NCBI GenBank assembly: GCA_014379925.1
Contig: JACMKY010000093.1
Span: 1 to 13,908 of the forward strand
Reading direction: 5' to 3'
From: Cytophagales bacterium
GTDB lineage: Bacteria > Bacteroidota > Bacteroidia > Cytophagales > ES-bin-26
DNA length: 13,908 nt
The notes beneath the pieces are model-generated. The model searched no databases, was not told the origin of the DNA, and saw nothing but the letters and a program-made list of their open reading frames with translations. The translations under genes and the position numbers were made by a program. Within the stretch, counting starts at the first letter, position 1. Every line of letters starts with the position of its first letter. Positions 7,031-13,362 of this stretch are shown here, piece by piece.

Positions 7031-7296
7031 GGGGTTTCACCCAGCATCTTCAGCATTCGTTGGTATTCGCGGTCCGAAATCTTAATGGGTTCTAGTACGG
7101 GGGTCTGGTAGCCAACCAACTTCTCGAAAGCCTGCGTTCCTCCGGCTTGTTTGATTTGTTCGGGAAAGTACGTTTGCAAACCAGGACGGCTGCATGGAAT
7201 CTCCAACGTGTCTTTTGCGTTGGGTTGATCCGTTTGAGACTTGTTATTTCTTTTTGCGATCTGAGCCGATTGCTTCTCGATGGTGCGGGTAGCCAT
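7027..7296 (-). CDS. Small antitoxin-like protein (orphaned partner of a broken PIN toxin)
   Basis: 89 residues from the ATG at 7296. The N-terminus is basic and polar (ATRTIEKQSAQIAKRNNKSQ) and the C-terminal half is more ordered (PGLQTYFPEQIKQAGG, then EPIKISDREYQRMLKMLGETP). I do not recognise the family. The case for an antitoxin is context: small size, a C-terminal helix suited to filling a toxin groove, and a 4-bp ATGA overlap with a frame that starts like a PIN toxin. It lies about 50 bp past the pdhA terminator, so it would need its own promoter, which I could not identify. With the toxin destroyed it may still be made (a solitary antitoxin) or be decaying. It could also be an unrelated small protein. 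Confidence 0.5.
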   Translation of the reverse strand: MATRTIEKQSAQIAKRNNKSQTDQPNAKDTLEIPCSRPGLQTYFPEQIKQAGGTQAFEKLVGYQTPVLEPIKISDREYQRMLKMLGETP

Positions 7297-7346
7297 GGCG
7301 CGTTTGGTTCAAAGCGGGGGCTATTCGGTACGCGGGAAGAATGGAC

Positions 7347-7375
7347 GAAAAAGCCCGTAGAAATGACTACGGGCT
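7347..7375 (-). terminator. Rho-independent terminator of pdhA
   Basis: On the minus strand the perfect 9-bp stem AGCCCGTAG/CTACGGGCT (7375-7367 with 7360-7352, six-base loop) is followed by a run of Ts (to about 7348). It lies 27 bp after the pdhA stop and separates pdhA from the antitoxin-like gene. Confidence 0.88.
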
Positions 7376-7401
7376 CTAAATATACAAAAGATTGGCTAAG
7401 G

Positions 7402-8484
7402 TCAATCCATGACGAAAGGATAGTCCTGCTGCACGTAGACGTCCTTGTAGGCTTCCTCGGCCGGCGGGTAGGGGGACTCCTCGGCGAAGCGGACCGAGTC
7501 CTCCACCTGAACCTTGATTTTGGCATCAATGGCGGCCAGGTCCTCCTCAGTGGCAATGCCGTTGGTCAGGATGGTGGATTTGACCTGCTCGATCGGGTCG
7601 CGCTGCTTGTAGCTTTCCAGTTCCTCCTTGGTGCGGTACTTCATCGGGTCCGACATCGAGTGGCCCTTGTAGCGGTAGGTGCGGAATTCCAGGAAAGTAG
7701 GTCCTTCCCCGGCGCGGGCGCGTTCGGCGGCCCGCGCCACCGCCTCGTGCACGGCTTCCACGTTCATGGCATCCACTGGTTCGGCGGGCATGTCGTAGGC
7801 TTCGCCCAGGGTATAGAGGTCGGTAACGTTGGAGGATCGCTGCACGGAGGTACCCATGGCGTAGCCGTTGTTCTCGACGACGAAAATGACGGGCAGTTTC
7901 CAGAGCATGGCCATGTTGAAGGCTTCGTGAAAGGCCCCCTGGCGCACGGCCCCGTCGCCCATGAAGGTGATGGAGAGGTTGGTGGTCCGGTTGTATTTCT
8001 CGGCGAAGGCCAGGCCGGCTCCCAGCGGGATCTGCGCGCCCACGATGCCGTGTCCGCCCACGAAGTTAACGGCCTTGTCGAAGATGTGCATGGAGCCGCC
8101 CTTGCCCTTGGAACTACCGGTCTGCTTGGCAAACAACTCCGCCATCACGGCGTTGGGGCTGGTGCCCAGGGCCAGGGGAATGCCGTGGTCGCGGTAGGCA
8201 GTGATCCACTTGTCGTCTTTCCGGAGGGCGCTGCGGGCGCCGGCGGCGCAGGCTTCCTGCCCGATGTAGAGGTGGCAAAACCCCTTGATCTTTTGTTGTC
8301 CGTACAACTGCCCCGCCTTCTCCTCAAACCGGCGCATCAGTTGCATGGATTCGTACCAGTGCAGGTAAGTCTCTTTTGGGTATTGAATCTTGGTTTTGAT
8401 CGCTTTTCCATTCACTAAACCACCATTTTGTTCGGTCGCGTTGGTGGCTTTGCCAGCCAGGGACTTTTCTTTTACACTTGCCAT
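7402..8484 (-). CDS. pdhA: Pyruvate dehydrogenase E1 component, alpha subunit
   Basis: 360 residues from the ATG at 8484 (MASVKEKSLAGK); an in-frame extension to 8568 reads as low-quality sequence and was rejected. Seen: LYIGQEAC (72-79), KWITAYRDHG (92-101), GKGGSMHIF (127-135), GGHGIVGAQIPLGAG (143-157), and the thiamine diphosphate motif starting MGDGAV (175-180) and ending at ENNGYAM (204-210). RYKGHSMSDP (271-280) is the conserved loop that holds the phosphorylatable serines in mitochondrial enzymes. With E1 beta it decarboxylates pyruvate (or a branched 2-oxoacid) and loads the lipoyl arm of E2. No pdhB or E2 gene is adjacent, as is common in Bacteroidota. The residues 242-274 region is the one copied at 6879-6976. 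A long antisense frame here is a shadow. Confidence 0.93.
   Translation of the reverse strand: MASVKEKSLAGKATNATEQNGGLVNGKAIKTKIQYPKETYLHWYESMQLMRRFEEKAGQLYGQQKIKGFCHLYIGQEACAAGARSALRKDDKWITAYRDHGIPLALGTSPNAVMAELFAKQTGSSKGKGGSMHIFDKAVNFVGGHGIVGAQIPLGAGLAFAEKYNRTTNLSITFMGDGAVRQGAFHEAFNMAMLWKLPVIFVVENNGYAMGTSVQRSSNVTDLYTLGEAYDMPAEPVDAMNVEAVHEAVARAAERARAGEGPTFLEFRTYRYKGHSMSDPMKYRTKEELESYKQRDPIEQVKSTILTNGIATEEDLAAIDAKIKVQVEDSVRFAEESPYPPAEEAYKDVYVQQDYPFVMD
7665..7762 (-). repeat. Parent copy of the repeated pdhA segment
   Basis: In-gene copy of the 98-bp segment found at 6879-6976. It lies in the intact pdhA reading frame, so it is taken as the source. The two copies form direct repeats 786 bp apart, enclosing the antitoxin-like gene and the 3' end of pdhA. 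Confidence 0.9.
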
Positions 8485-8555
8485 GGTAGGTGGGAGCTTT
8501 TGGTTGGATTGCGTTTGCCTGGTCTTGACCCGGGGGTTCACCGCAAACGGTCTTG

Positions 8556-8563
8556 CGAAAGTA
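8556..8563 (-). promoter_or_regulatory. Possible pdhA -7 box
   Basis: On the minus strand TACTTTCG, one mismatch from TAnnTTTG, 72 bp upstream of the pdhA ATG. The -33 region is only T-rich. It shares the 200-bp divergent space with recF. Confidence 0.3.
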
Positions 8564-8605
8564 GGCAAAAACTACGGAAGAAGGAAAAACCGGAAACGAT
8601 AATTC

Positions 8606-8638
8606 TTGCGTTCTTTGCGTCTGGGTGACGTACCTTGC
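8606..8638 (+). promoter_or_regulatory. Possible recF promoter
   Basis: TACCTTGC (8631-8638) resembles the -7 box TAnnTTTG lacking one T; a TTG (8606-8608) lies 22 bp upstream. A similar TAACTTGC occurs before kdsA (9937-9944). The match is weak; the site would give a leader of about 45 nt before the recF ATG. Confidence 0.3.
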
Positions 8639-8685
8639 GGGTTCATTCAAGGCAGTTGGCAACTGGGCCGCGCACCCACAAACGG

Positions 8686-9873
8686 ATGTACCTGGAGAAA
8701 ATCAATCTGTTGAATTTTAAGAATTACGAGGAGGCAAGCTTTTCCTTCAGTCCCCAGATCAACTGTTTTTTGGGCGGAAACGGGAGTGGCAAGACGAACC
8801 TGCTGGATGCCATCTATTACTTGTGCATCAGCAAGAGCGCCTTCGCGGCCAACGATGCCCAGAGCATCCGCCACGGGGCCGATTTCTTCCTGGTGGACGG
8901 ATTCTTCCACTCGGACGGCCTGGCGGCGAACGGTGCCGGAGGCCGTCCGCCGGAGGATAAGGTCTTCCAGATCACCTGCGCCCTGCAGAAGGGACAACGG
9001 AAGGTGATCCTCTCCGACAAGAAGCCCTACGAAAAACTGGTCGAACACATCGGGCGTTTTCCGGTGGTGCTCATCGCCCCCAACGACACGGACCTGGTGC
9101 GCGAGGGCAGCGAAGAGCGGCGGCGCTTCTTCGATACCATGCTTTCCCAAATCGATCCTCTTTACCTGGAAAACCTGGTGCAGTACAACAACCTGCTTAA
9201 GCAACGCAACAGCCTGCTCCGCCTCTTTGCCGACCGTCGCTATTCCGACGAGGATATGATCGAAACCTACGACGCACCCCTGATCGAGTTGGCGTACCAG
9301 CTCTACGGGCAGCGGCGGGAGTTCATCGGCATCTTCCAGCCCGTTTTTCAGAAGCACTACACCTACCTGAGCGAAAGCCGCGAGTCGGTGGACTTGGTCT
9401 ACGAATCGGAACTGGCCGACCCCAACTTCCGGCGCGACTTCACCCATAGCCGCGTCCGCGACCTGCAGCTCCAGCGTACCAACAAAGGGGCGCACAAGGA
9501 CGATTTTATTTTTGAGATCAACGGCTTTTCGCTGAAGAAGTTCGGTTCGCAGGGCCAGCAGAAATCCTTCGTCATTGCTTTGAAGCTGGCCCAGTTCGAA
9601 ATCATCGCCCACCACAAGCAGTTCCGGCCCCTGCTGCTGCTCGACGATATCTTCGACAAACTCGACGACCGCCGCATCTGGAAACTGACGCAGATGATTG
9701 CCGACGAAATCTTCGGGCAACTGTTCGTGACCGATGCCCGTCCCGAACGCACTGAGCGGTTCTTCAGCGGACTGGGCACGCAGCGGCACTCCACCTGGCG
9801 GCATTCGGTTCCGGCCAACGCCCAGCCGAACGCCGATCAGGTAAAGGTTTTCCGGATGGGACCCAGCGAATGA
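8686..9873 (+). CDS. recF: DNA replication and repair protein RecF
   Basis: 395 residues from the ATG at 8686 (MYLEKINLLNFKNY, the canonical RecF start); an upstream TTG at 8635 would add an unlikely arm. SMC-like ABC ATPase: Walker A GGNGSGKT (30-37), KSAF/IRHGADFF region (50-68), TNKGAHKDDF (265-274), signature FGSQGQQKS (286-294) and Walker B LLLLDDIFDKLDDRR (316-330). RecF with RecO and RecR loads RecA on gapped DNA at stalled forks. Two additions stand out: a Gly/Ala/Pro-rich insert at about 78-92, and a C-terminal tail (about 365-395) past the point where many Bacteroidota RecF proteins end. The DUF721 gene often found behind recF in this phylum is absent; kdsA follows instead. Confidence 0.97.
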   Translation: MYLEKINLLNFKNYEEASFSFSPQINCFLGGNGSGKTNLLDAIYYLCISKSAFAANDAQSIRHGADFFLVDGFFHSDGLAANGAGGRPPEDKVFQITCALQKGQRKVILSDKKPYEKLVEHIGRFPVVLIAPNDTDLVREGSEERRRFFDTMLSQIDPLYLENLVQYNNLLKQRNSLLRLFADRRYSDEDMIETYDAPLIELAYQLYGQRREFIGIFQPVFQKHYTYLSESRESVDLVYESELADPNFRRDFTHSRVRDLQLQRTNKGAHKDDFIFEINGFSLKKFGSQGQQKSFVIALKLAQFEIIAHHKQFRPLLLLDDIFDKLDDRRIWKLTQMIADEIFGQLFVTDARPERTERFFSGLGTQRHSTWRHSVPANAQPNADQVKVFRMGPSE

Positions 9874-9982
9874 CCCGGCGTCCGGGAGCTATCCGACAAA
9901 AAACGGAGGGGATACGGGCAAATTTTCCAAAAGTACTAACTTGCCGCCCGGATGGCATTTGGCCACTTACTCAGTTCATTCC

Positions 9983-10834
9983 ATGGTCAAGAAAATAGTG
10001 CACGTGGGGGAAGTGGCCTGCGGAGCCGATCCGCTTTTCCTGATTTCCGGTCCCTGCGTGATCGAAGACGAAAGCGTGATGATGCGGACGGCCGAAAAGC
10101 TGAAGGAGGTATCCGAACGGCTCCGTCTGCCCCTCATCTTCAAGTCCTCCTTCCAGAAGGACAACCGCAGTTCGCTGAATTATTACCGGGGACCCGGCCT
10201 GGAAGAGGGGTTGAAAGTGCTGGCCCGCATCAAGCAGACGTTTGGTTTTCCGCTCCTTTCCGACGTGCATTACCCCAGCCAGGTGGCCGCCGCCGCCGAA
10301 GTGCTGGACGTCATCCAGATTCCGGCGTACTTGTGCATGCAGACCGACCTGATGGTGGCCGCCGCCGGGTCGGGCCGGGTAATCAACATCAAGCATGGGC
10401 AGTTCCTGGCGCCCGACAACATGAAGAACCCCGCCCAAAAAGCCGTCGAATCGGGTAACGACCAGATTATCCTCACCGAGCGGGGATTTACCTTCGGCTA
10501 CAACGACCTGGTGGTGGACCCGCGGGCTTTTTACTTCCTCAACCAGACGGGCTTTCCGGTGGTGTTCGACATCACGCACGCCATCCGCAAGTACGGCATT
10601 CCGAGCGCCGACCCGAAGGGAGGCAACCGCCCCGTGATGCCGACCATCGCGCGGGCCGGGGTGGCCGCTGGCGTGGACGGCATCTTCCTGGAAGCCCATC
10701 CCGACCCCACCAACGCCCTCTGCGACGCAGCCAGCCAGTTATCGATGTACGACCTGGAAGAGTTCGTCAAGCCGTTGATCGAGTTGCACGAGATCGAAGT
10801 GAGGTACCGGAAAAGTGAAACGATGAGTAGTTGA
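9983..10834 (+). CDS. kdsA: 3-deoxy-8-phosphooctulonate (KDO-8-P) synthase
   Basis: 283 residues from the ATG at 9983 (MVKKIVHVGEV). It joins phosphoenolpyruvate and D-arabinose 5-phosphate to KDO 8-phosphate for the lipid A inner core, in the cytoplasm. Seen: SGPCVIED (22-29), IFKSSFQKDNRSS (52-64), IQIPAYLCMQTDL (111-123), KHGQFLAP (137-144), LTERGFTFGYNDLVVD (164-179), DITHAIRK (196-203) and EAHPDPTNALCDAASQL (237-253). Cys25, His199, Glu237 and Asp248 sit where the metal-dependent enzymes hold their metal; the E. coli type has Asn instead of the Cys. This is therefore predicted to be a metal-dependent KDO8P synthase. Upstream is recF; downstream lie an aldolase-CBS fusion and a KdsC-like phosphatase. 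Confidence 0.97.
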   Translation: MVKKIVHVGEVACGADPLFLISGPCVIEDESVMMRTAEKLKEVSERLRLPLIFKSSFQKDNRSSLNYYRGPGLEEGLKVLARIKQTFGFPLLSDVHYPSQVAAAAEVLDVIQIPAYLCMQTDLMVAAAGSGRVINIKHGQFLAPDNMKNPAQKAVESGNDQIILTERGFTFGYNDLVVDPRAFYFLNQTGFPVVFDITHAIRKYGIPSADPKGGNRPVMPTIARAGVAAGVDGIFLEAHPDPTNALCDAASQLSMYDLEEFVKPLIELHEIEVRYRKSETMSS

Positions 10835-10910
10835 GGAATAAAGAGGCCTGTTGAAGGCCGCAATGGGCAGCGGCACCCGGTACGTTACGAGCAACCCCTA
10901 ACTCCCCCTC

Positions 10911-11936
10911 ATGGAACTCTACCTGGATTCAGTGGACATTAAAGAGATCGAAGAAGCCGTTCAACTGGGCACGCTCTCCGGCCTGACCACCACGCCTACG
11001 TTCATGCACCGCCACGGCATCACCGACATCGACGGCACGATTCTGAAGCTGGCCGGTATGGTTCCCGTGCTGCAAGTGGAAGCGCTGGGCGACTACGCCG
11101 ACGAGGTGTACCGGGAAGCCCACCGGCTCCTGGACCTGGGATTGAATCAGGAAACCACTGTATTCAAGATTCCGGTTTCCATCGAAGCCATCAAGGCGTG
11201 CAAGCGGCTGACCGACGAAGGCATCATGGTCAACATCCACCTGGTCTACACCCTGCAACAGGCCTACATGGCCGCCATTGCGGGCGCCACCTACGTGTGT
11301 CCGCTGGTGGGACGCTTGCAGGACCAGGGCTACGACGCGCTGGCCCTCATCGAGCAGTGCGTGGAGATGGTGAACTACTACGAATACGACAGCAAGATCA
11401 TGTTTTCTTCGGTGCGCCACGCCGAACACGTGCGCAATGCCATCACGCTGGGCGTCCACACGTGCACCATGCCCTGGGGGGTGATGAAGAACCTGACCGA
11501 GAACAACCTGACCAAGCTCGGCACGCAGCAGTTCGTGGAGCACACCCGACTGGTGACCCTGCGCGTGGGCGACGTGCTGCGCGACGTGCAGTCGGAGGTG
11601 GGCCTGGAAGATACGGTGATGGACGCCATCGTGCGGATGACCGAGTCGGGACTGGGCGCCGTGGCCGTGGTCGACGCCAATCGCAAGCTGGCCGGGGTGT
11701 TCACCGACGGCGACCTGCGCCGCCATCTGAAAGACAACGGGAAGGCTATTCTTCAACAACGAATGGCGGACATTTCCTACAAATCGCCGCTTACTGTTTC
11801 GGCGGATGCGCTGCTGATCGAGGCCGTGGACTTGTTCAAAAAACACCGCGTGGATAACCTCATCGTTACCCGGGCCGACGCGCTGGTGGGTATCCTCGAC
11901 GTGCAGGATTTGGTCAAACTCAATTTGCTGGGGTAG
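10911..11936 (+). CDS. Transaldolase/fructose-6-phosphate-aldolase-like barrel fused to a KdsD-type CBS pair
   Basis: 341 residues. Residues 1-215 form a small (about 220-residue) transaldolase-family TIM barrel: MELYLDS start with Asp6, LTTTPTF (25-31), Gln55, the Schiff-base Lys86 in FKIPVS, Arg135 and Ser167. Against the E. coli FSA sequence as I remember it, the lysine is kept, but Asn28 becomes Thr28, Thr109 becomes His110 and Tyr131 becomes Leu132, all pocket positions. Residues about 220-341 are two CBS motifs. The first carries AGVFTDGDLRRHL (261-273), the signature of the CBS pair of KdsD (arabinose-5-phosphate isomerase), and the second DNLIVTRADALVGILDVQDL (315-334). The gene lies 76 bp after kdsA and 88 bp before a KdsC-like phosphatase, where kdsD would be expected. 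Inference: it may supply arabinose 5-phosphate, or regulate or channel it. Activity as a plain transaldolase is also possible. Confidence 0.9.
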   Translation: MELYLDSVDIKEIEEAVQLGTLSGLTTTPTFMHRHGITDIDGTILKLAGMVPVLQVEALGDYADEVYREAHRLLDLGLNQETTVFKIPVSIEAIKACKRLTDEGIMVNIHLVYTLQQAYMAAIAGATYVCPLVGRLQDQGYDALALIEQCVEMVNYYEYDSKIMFSSVRHAEHVRNAITLGVHTCTMPWGVMKNLTENNLTKLGTQQFVEHTRLVTLRVGDVLRDVQSEVGLEDTVMDAIVRMTESGLGAVAVVDANRKLAGVFTDGDLRRHLKDNGKAILQQRMADISYKSPLTVSADALLIEAVDLFKKHRVDNLIVTRADALVGILDVQDLVKLNLLG

Positions 11937-12024
11937 AAAAGGGTTGAATTACGAATCACAATAGAAGGCGAAAACCCGATCCACAACCCACCATTTACAC
12001 TCATAACTCATCGCCTATCACTTT

Positions 12025-12729
12025 TTGGGGGATATCGAATTCTTGTTCGAAGCCATCGGCGGGCAGTTTCTGACGCCGGCACCGGTCATTGCGGAGAAGC
12101 TAACGGATATCCGGGCGTTCCTCTTCGATTGGGATGGGGTGTTCAACGGGGGAACGAAGGGAGAAGGCCTGACCAGCCGGTACTCCGAGCCGGATTCGAT
12201 GGGCACCAACCTGCTGCGCTTCGGCGGGTGGCAACGGCACGGAACCCTGCCGGTCGTGGGCATCCTCACCGCGCTCGATAACCCCACCGCCGTCCAACTG
12301 GCCCGCCGCGAACACTTCCCAGTGGTTTACTTCGGGTTCAAGCACAAGGAGGAAGCCTTTCTCCATTTCTTGGAAACTTACCACTTGCAACCCTCGCAAG
12401 TCGCCTTCGTGTTCGACGACGTGATCGACTTGTCGGTGGCCCGGCAGTGCGGCTTGCGTTTTTTCGTGAGCCGGCCGGCCAGTCCCCTGCTGCGGCGGTT
12501 CGTGACCGAGCGTCAACTGGCCGATTACGGCAGCGGAAACTCGGGTGGCAGCCACGCCGTGCGCGAAATCTGCGAACTGATCCTGGGCCTGCAAGGACGC
12601 TACGAAGCGACCTTGGAAGCAAGAATCGCCTTCCACGGTCCGTACACCCGCTACCTGACCGAACGAAACCAGACCACCTTGCACTGCTACACGCCGCTGA
12701 ACGGCCGCATCGGGTTGGTGATGCCCTGA
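12025..12729 (+). CDS. KdsC-like HAD phosphatase (probable KDO-8-P phosphatase)
   Basis: 234 residues. HAD motifs: FDWDGVFNGG (34-43, nucleophile Asp35, acid Asp37), ILTALDN (80-86, motif II Thr82), KHK (106-108, motif III) and FDDVIDL (130-136, motif IV). GGSHAVREICELIL (174-187) resembles the GGxGAVRE tail of KdsC, which removes the phosphate from KDO 8-phosphate. About 47 extra residues follow, ending LNGRIGLVMP, and about 28 precede motif I, so it is longer than a typical KdsC (about 170-190). The start is TTG at 12025, because a stop lies at 12004 and no ATG precedes motif I. It follows kdsA and the aldolase-CBS fusion, so it completes the KDO set. The kdsC name is likely but not certain. 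Confidence 0.8.
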   Translation: MGDIEFLFEAIGGQFLTPAPVIAEKLTDIRAFLFDWDGVFNGGTKGEGLTSRYSEPDSMGTNLLRFGGWQRHGTLPVVGILTALDNPTAVQLARREHFPVVYFGFKHKEEAFLHFLETYHLQPSQVAFVFDDVIDLSVARQCGLRFFVSRPASPLLRRFVTERQLADYGSGNSGGSHAVREICELILGLQGRYEATLEARIAFHGPYTRYLTERNQTTLHCYTPLNGRIGLVMP

Positions 12730-12734
12730 GGCCA

Positions 12735-13358
12735 TCACGCCCGGGGGTTTGGTTCGGATAACTGGCTCAGTACTTTTTCTACCTTTCTTCGGAGCGGCTC
12801 CAGGTCCTTCCGGACTGCCCGCTTGTTCAAACGATGCACGTAGAGGTACAATCCCGCGACCAGGAAAGGGTAGACGCTGCCAAAAGCGGAACGCGTCGTG
12901 CCCCAAACGAACAAGACAATGCCCGTGAACAACGGCAAAAGATACCAGAACAATACGGTGTTGAGTAGCTTGATCTGGTTATCTATTTTTTCGAGCGAAA
13001 CGGTAAGCGCTTGTCGGATGTTCGAGGCGGGGTCTCCCGGCTGGGTTGTCCGCTTCGCTTTCTGTAATTGGTGGATGATGAAAAGACTGCTCAATACCAG
13101 CACCGCCGCCCCGGCTTGGGCTACGCGCACGTGACGGATGATTTTTGCCGGAACGTAGGGCAGGGCAAACAGTACGATTCCGAAGAAAATCATTAGCCCG
13201 ACTGCCGCCGCAATCTCCACCTGATCCCTGTGGGCGATCTTACGGTCGAATTTGCCCATTTTTCTTTTTGTGTGGAAAATTAATTGCTTGATATCCATGT
13301 CGATGGCGGTTTCGGGAACGGCTTCGTTCCATAGTTTTTGAATTTCCTGGTCAGTCAT
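12735..13358 (-). CDS. Four-helix membrane protein, candidate anti-sigma factor
   Basis: 207 residues. A short cytoplasmic N-terminus with charged stretch (MTDQEIQKLWNEA; about 1-47) is followed by membrane helices at about 48-69, 77-96, 132-153 and 158-175, then a basic C-terminal tail (about 176-207). No zinc-binding HxxxCxxC anti-sigma motif is seen. The gene starts 4 bp after the stop of an ECF sigma factor on the same strand, and the N-terminal helix TDQEIQKLWNEA is of the kind used to hold such sigmas. It is therefore a candidate membrane anti-sigma factor or sensor; the function is inference. Its 3' end faces the KdsC-like gene with only 5 bp between. Confidence 0.8.
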   Translation of the reverse strand: MTDQEIQKLWNEAVPETAIDMDIKQLIFHTKRKMGKFDRKIAHRDQVEIAAAVGLMIFFGIVLFALPYVPAKIIRHVRVAQAGAAVLVLSSLFIIHQLQKAKRTTQPGDPASNIRQALTVSLEKIDNQIKLLNTVLFWYLLPLFTGIVLFVWGTTRSAFGSVYPFLVAGLYLYVHRLNKRAVRKDLEPLRRKVEKVLSQLSEPNPRA

Positions 13359-13362
13359 CGGT

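Noticed and set aside
7147..8418. A 423-codon open frame antisense to pdhA
   Set aside because: It is a frame shadow of the well-supported pdhA gene in GC-rich DNA. It shows no recognisable domains and covers the terminator and the antitoxin region.
8647..9804. A 385-codon frame antisense to recF
   Set aside because: It shadows RecF, whose Walker A, signature and Walker B motifs are unambiguous on the + strand.
10929..11846. A 305-codon frame antisense to the aldolase-CBS gene
   Set aside because: The composition is rich in His, Gln and Val with no domain; the + strand gene has clear motifs.
12100..12906. A 268-codon minus-strand frame across the KdsC-like gene
   Set aside because: It shadows the HAD motifs on the + strand and has no recognisable family.
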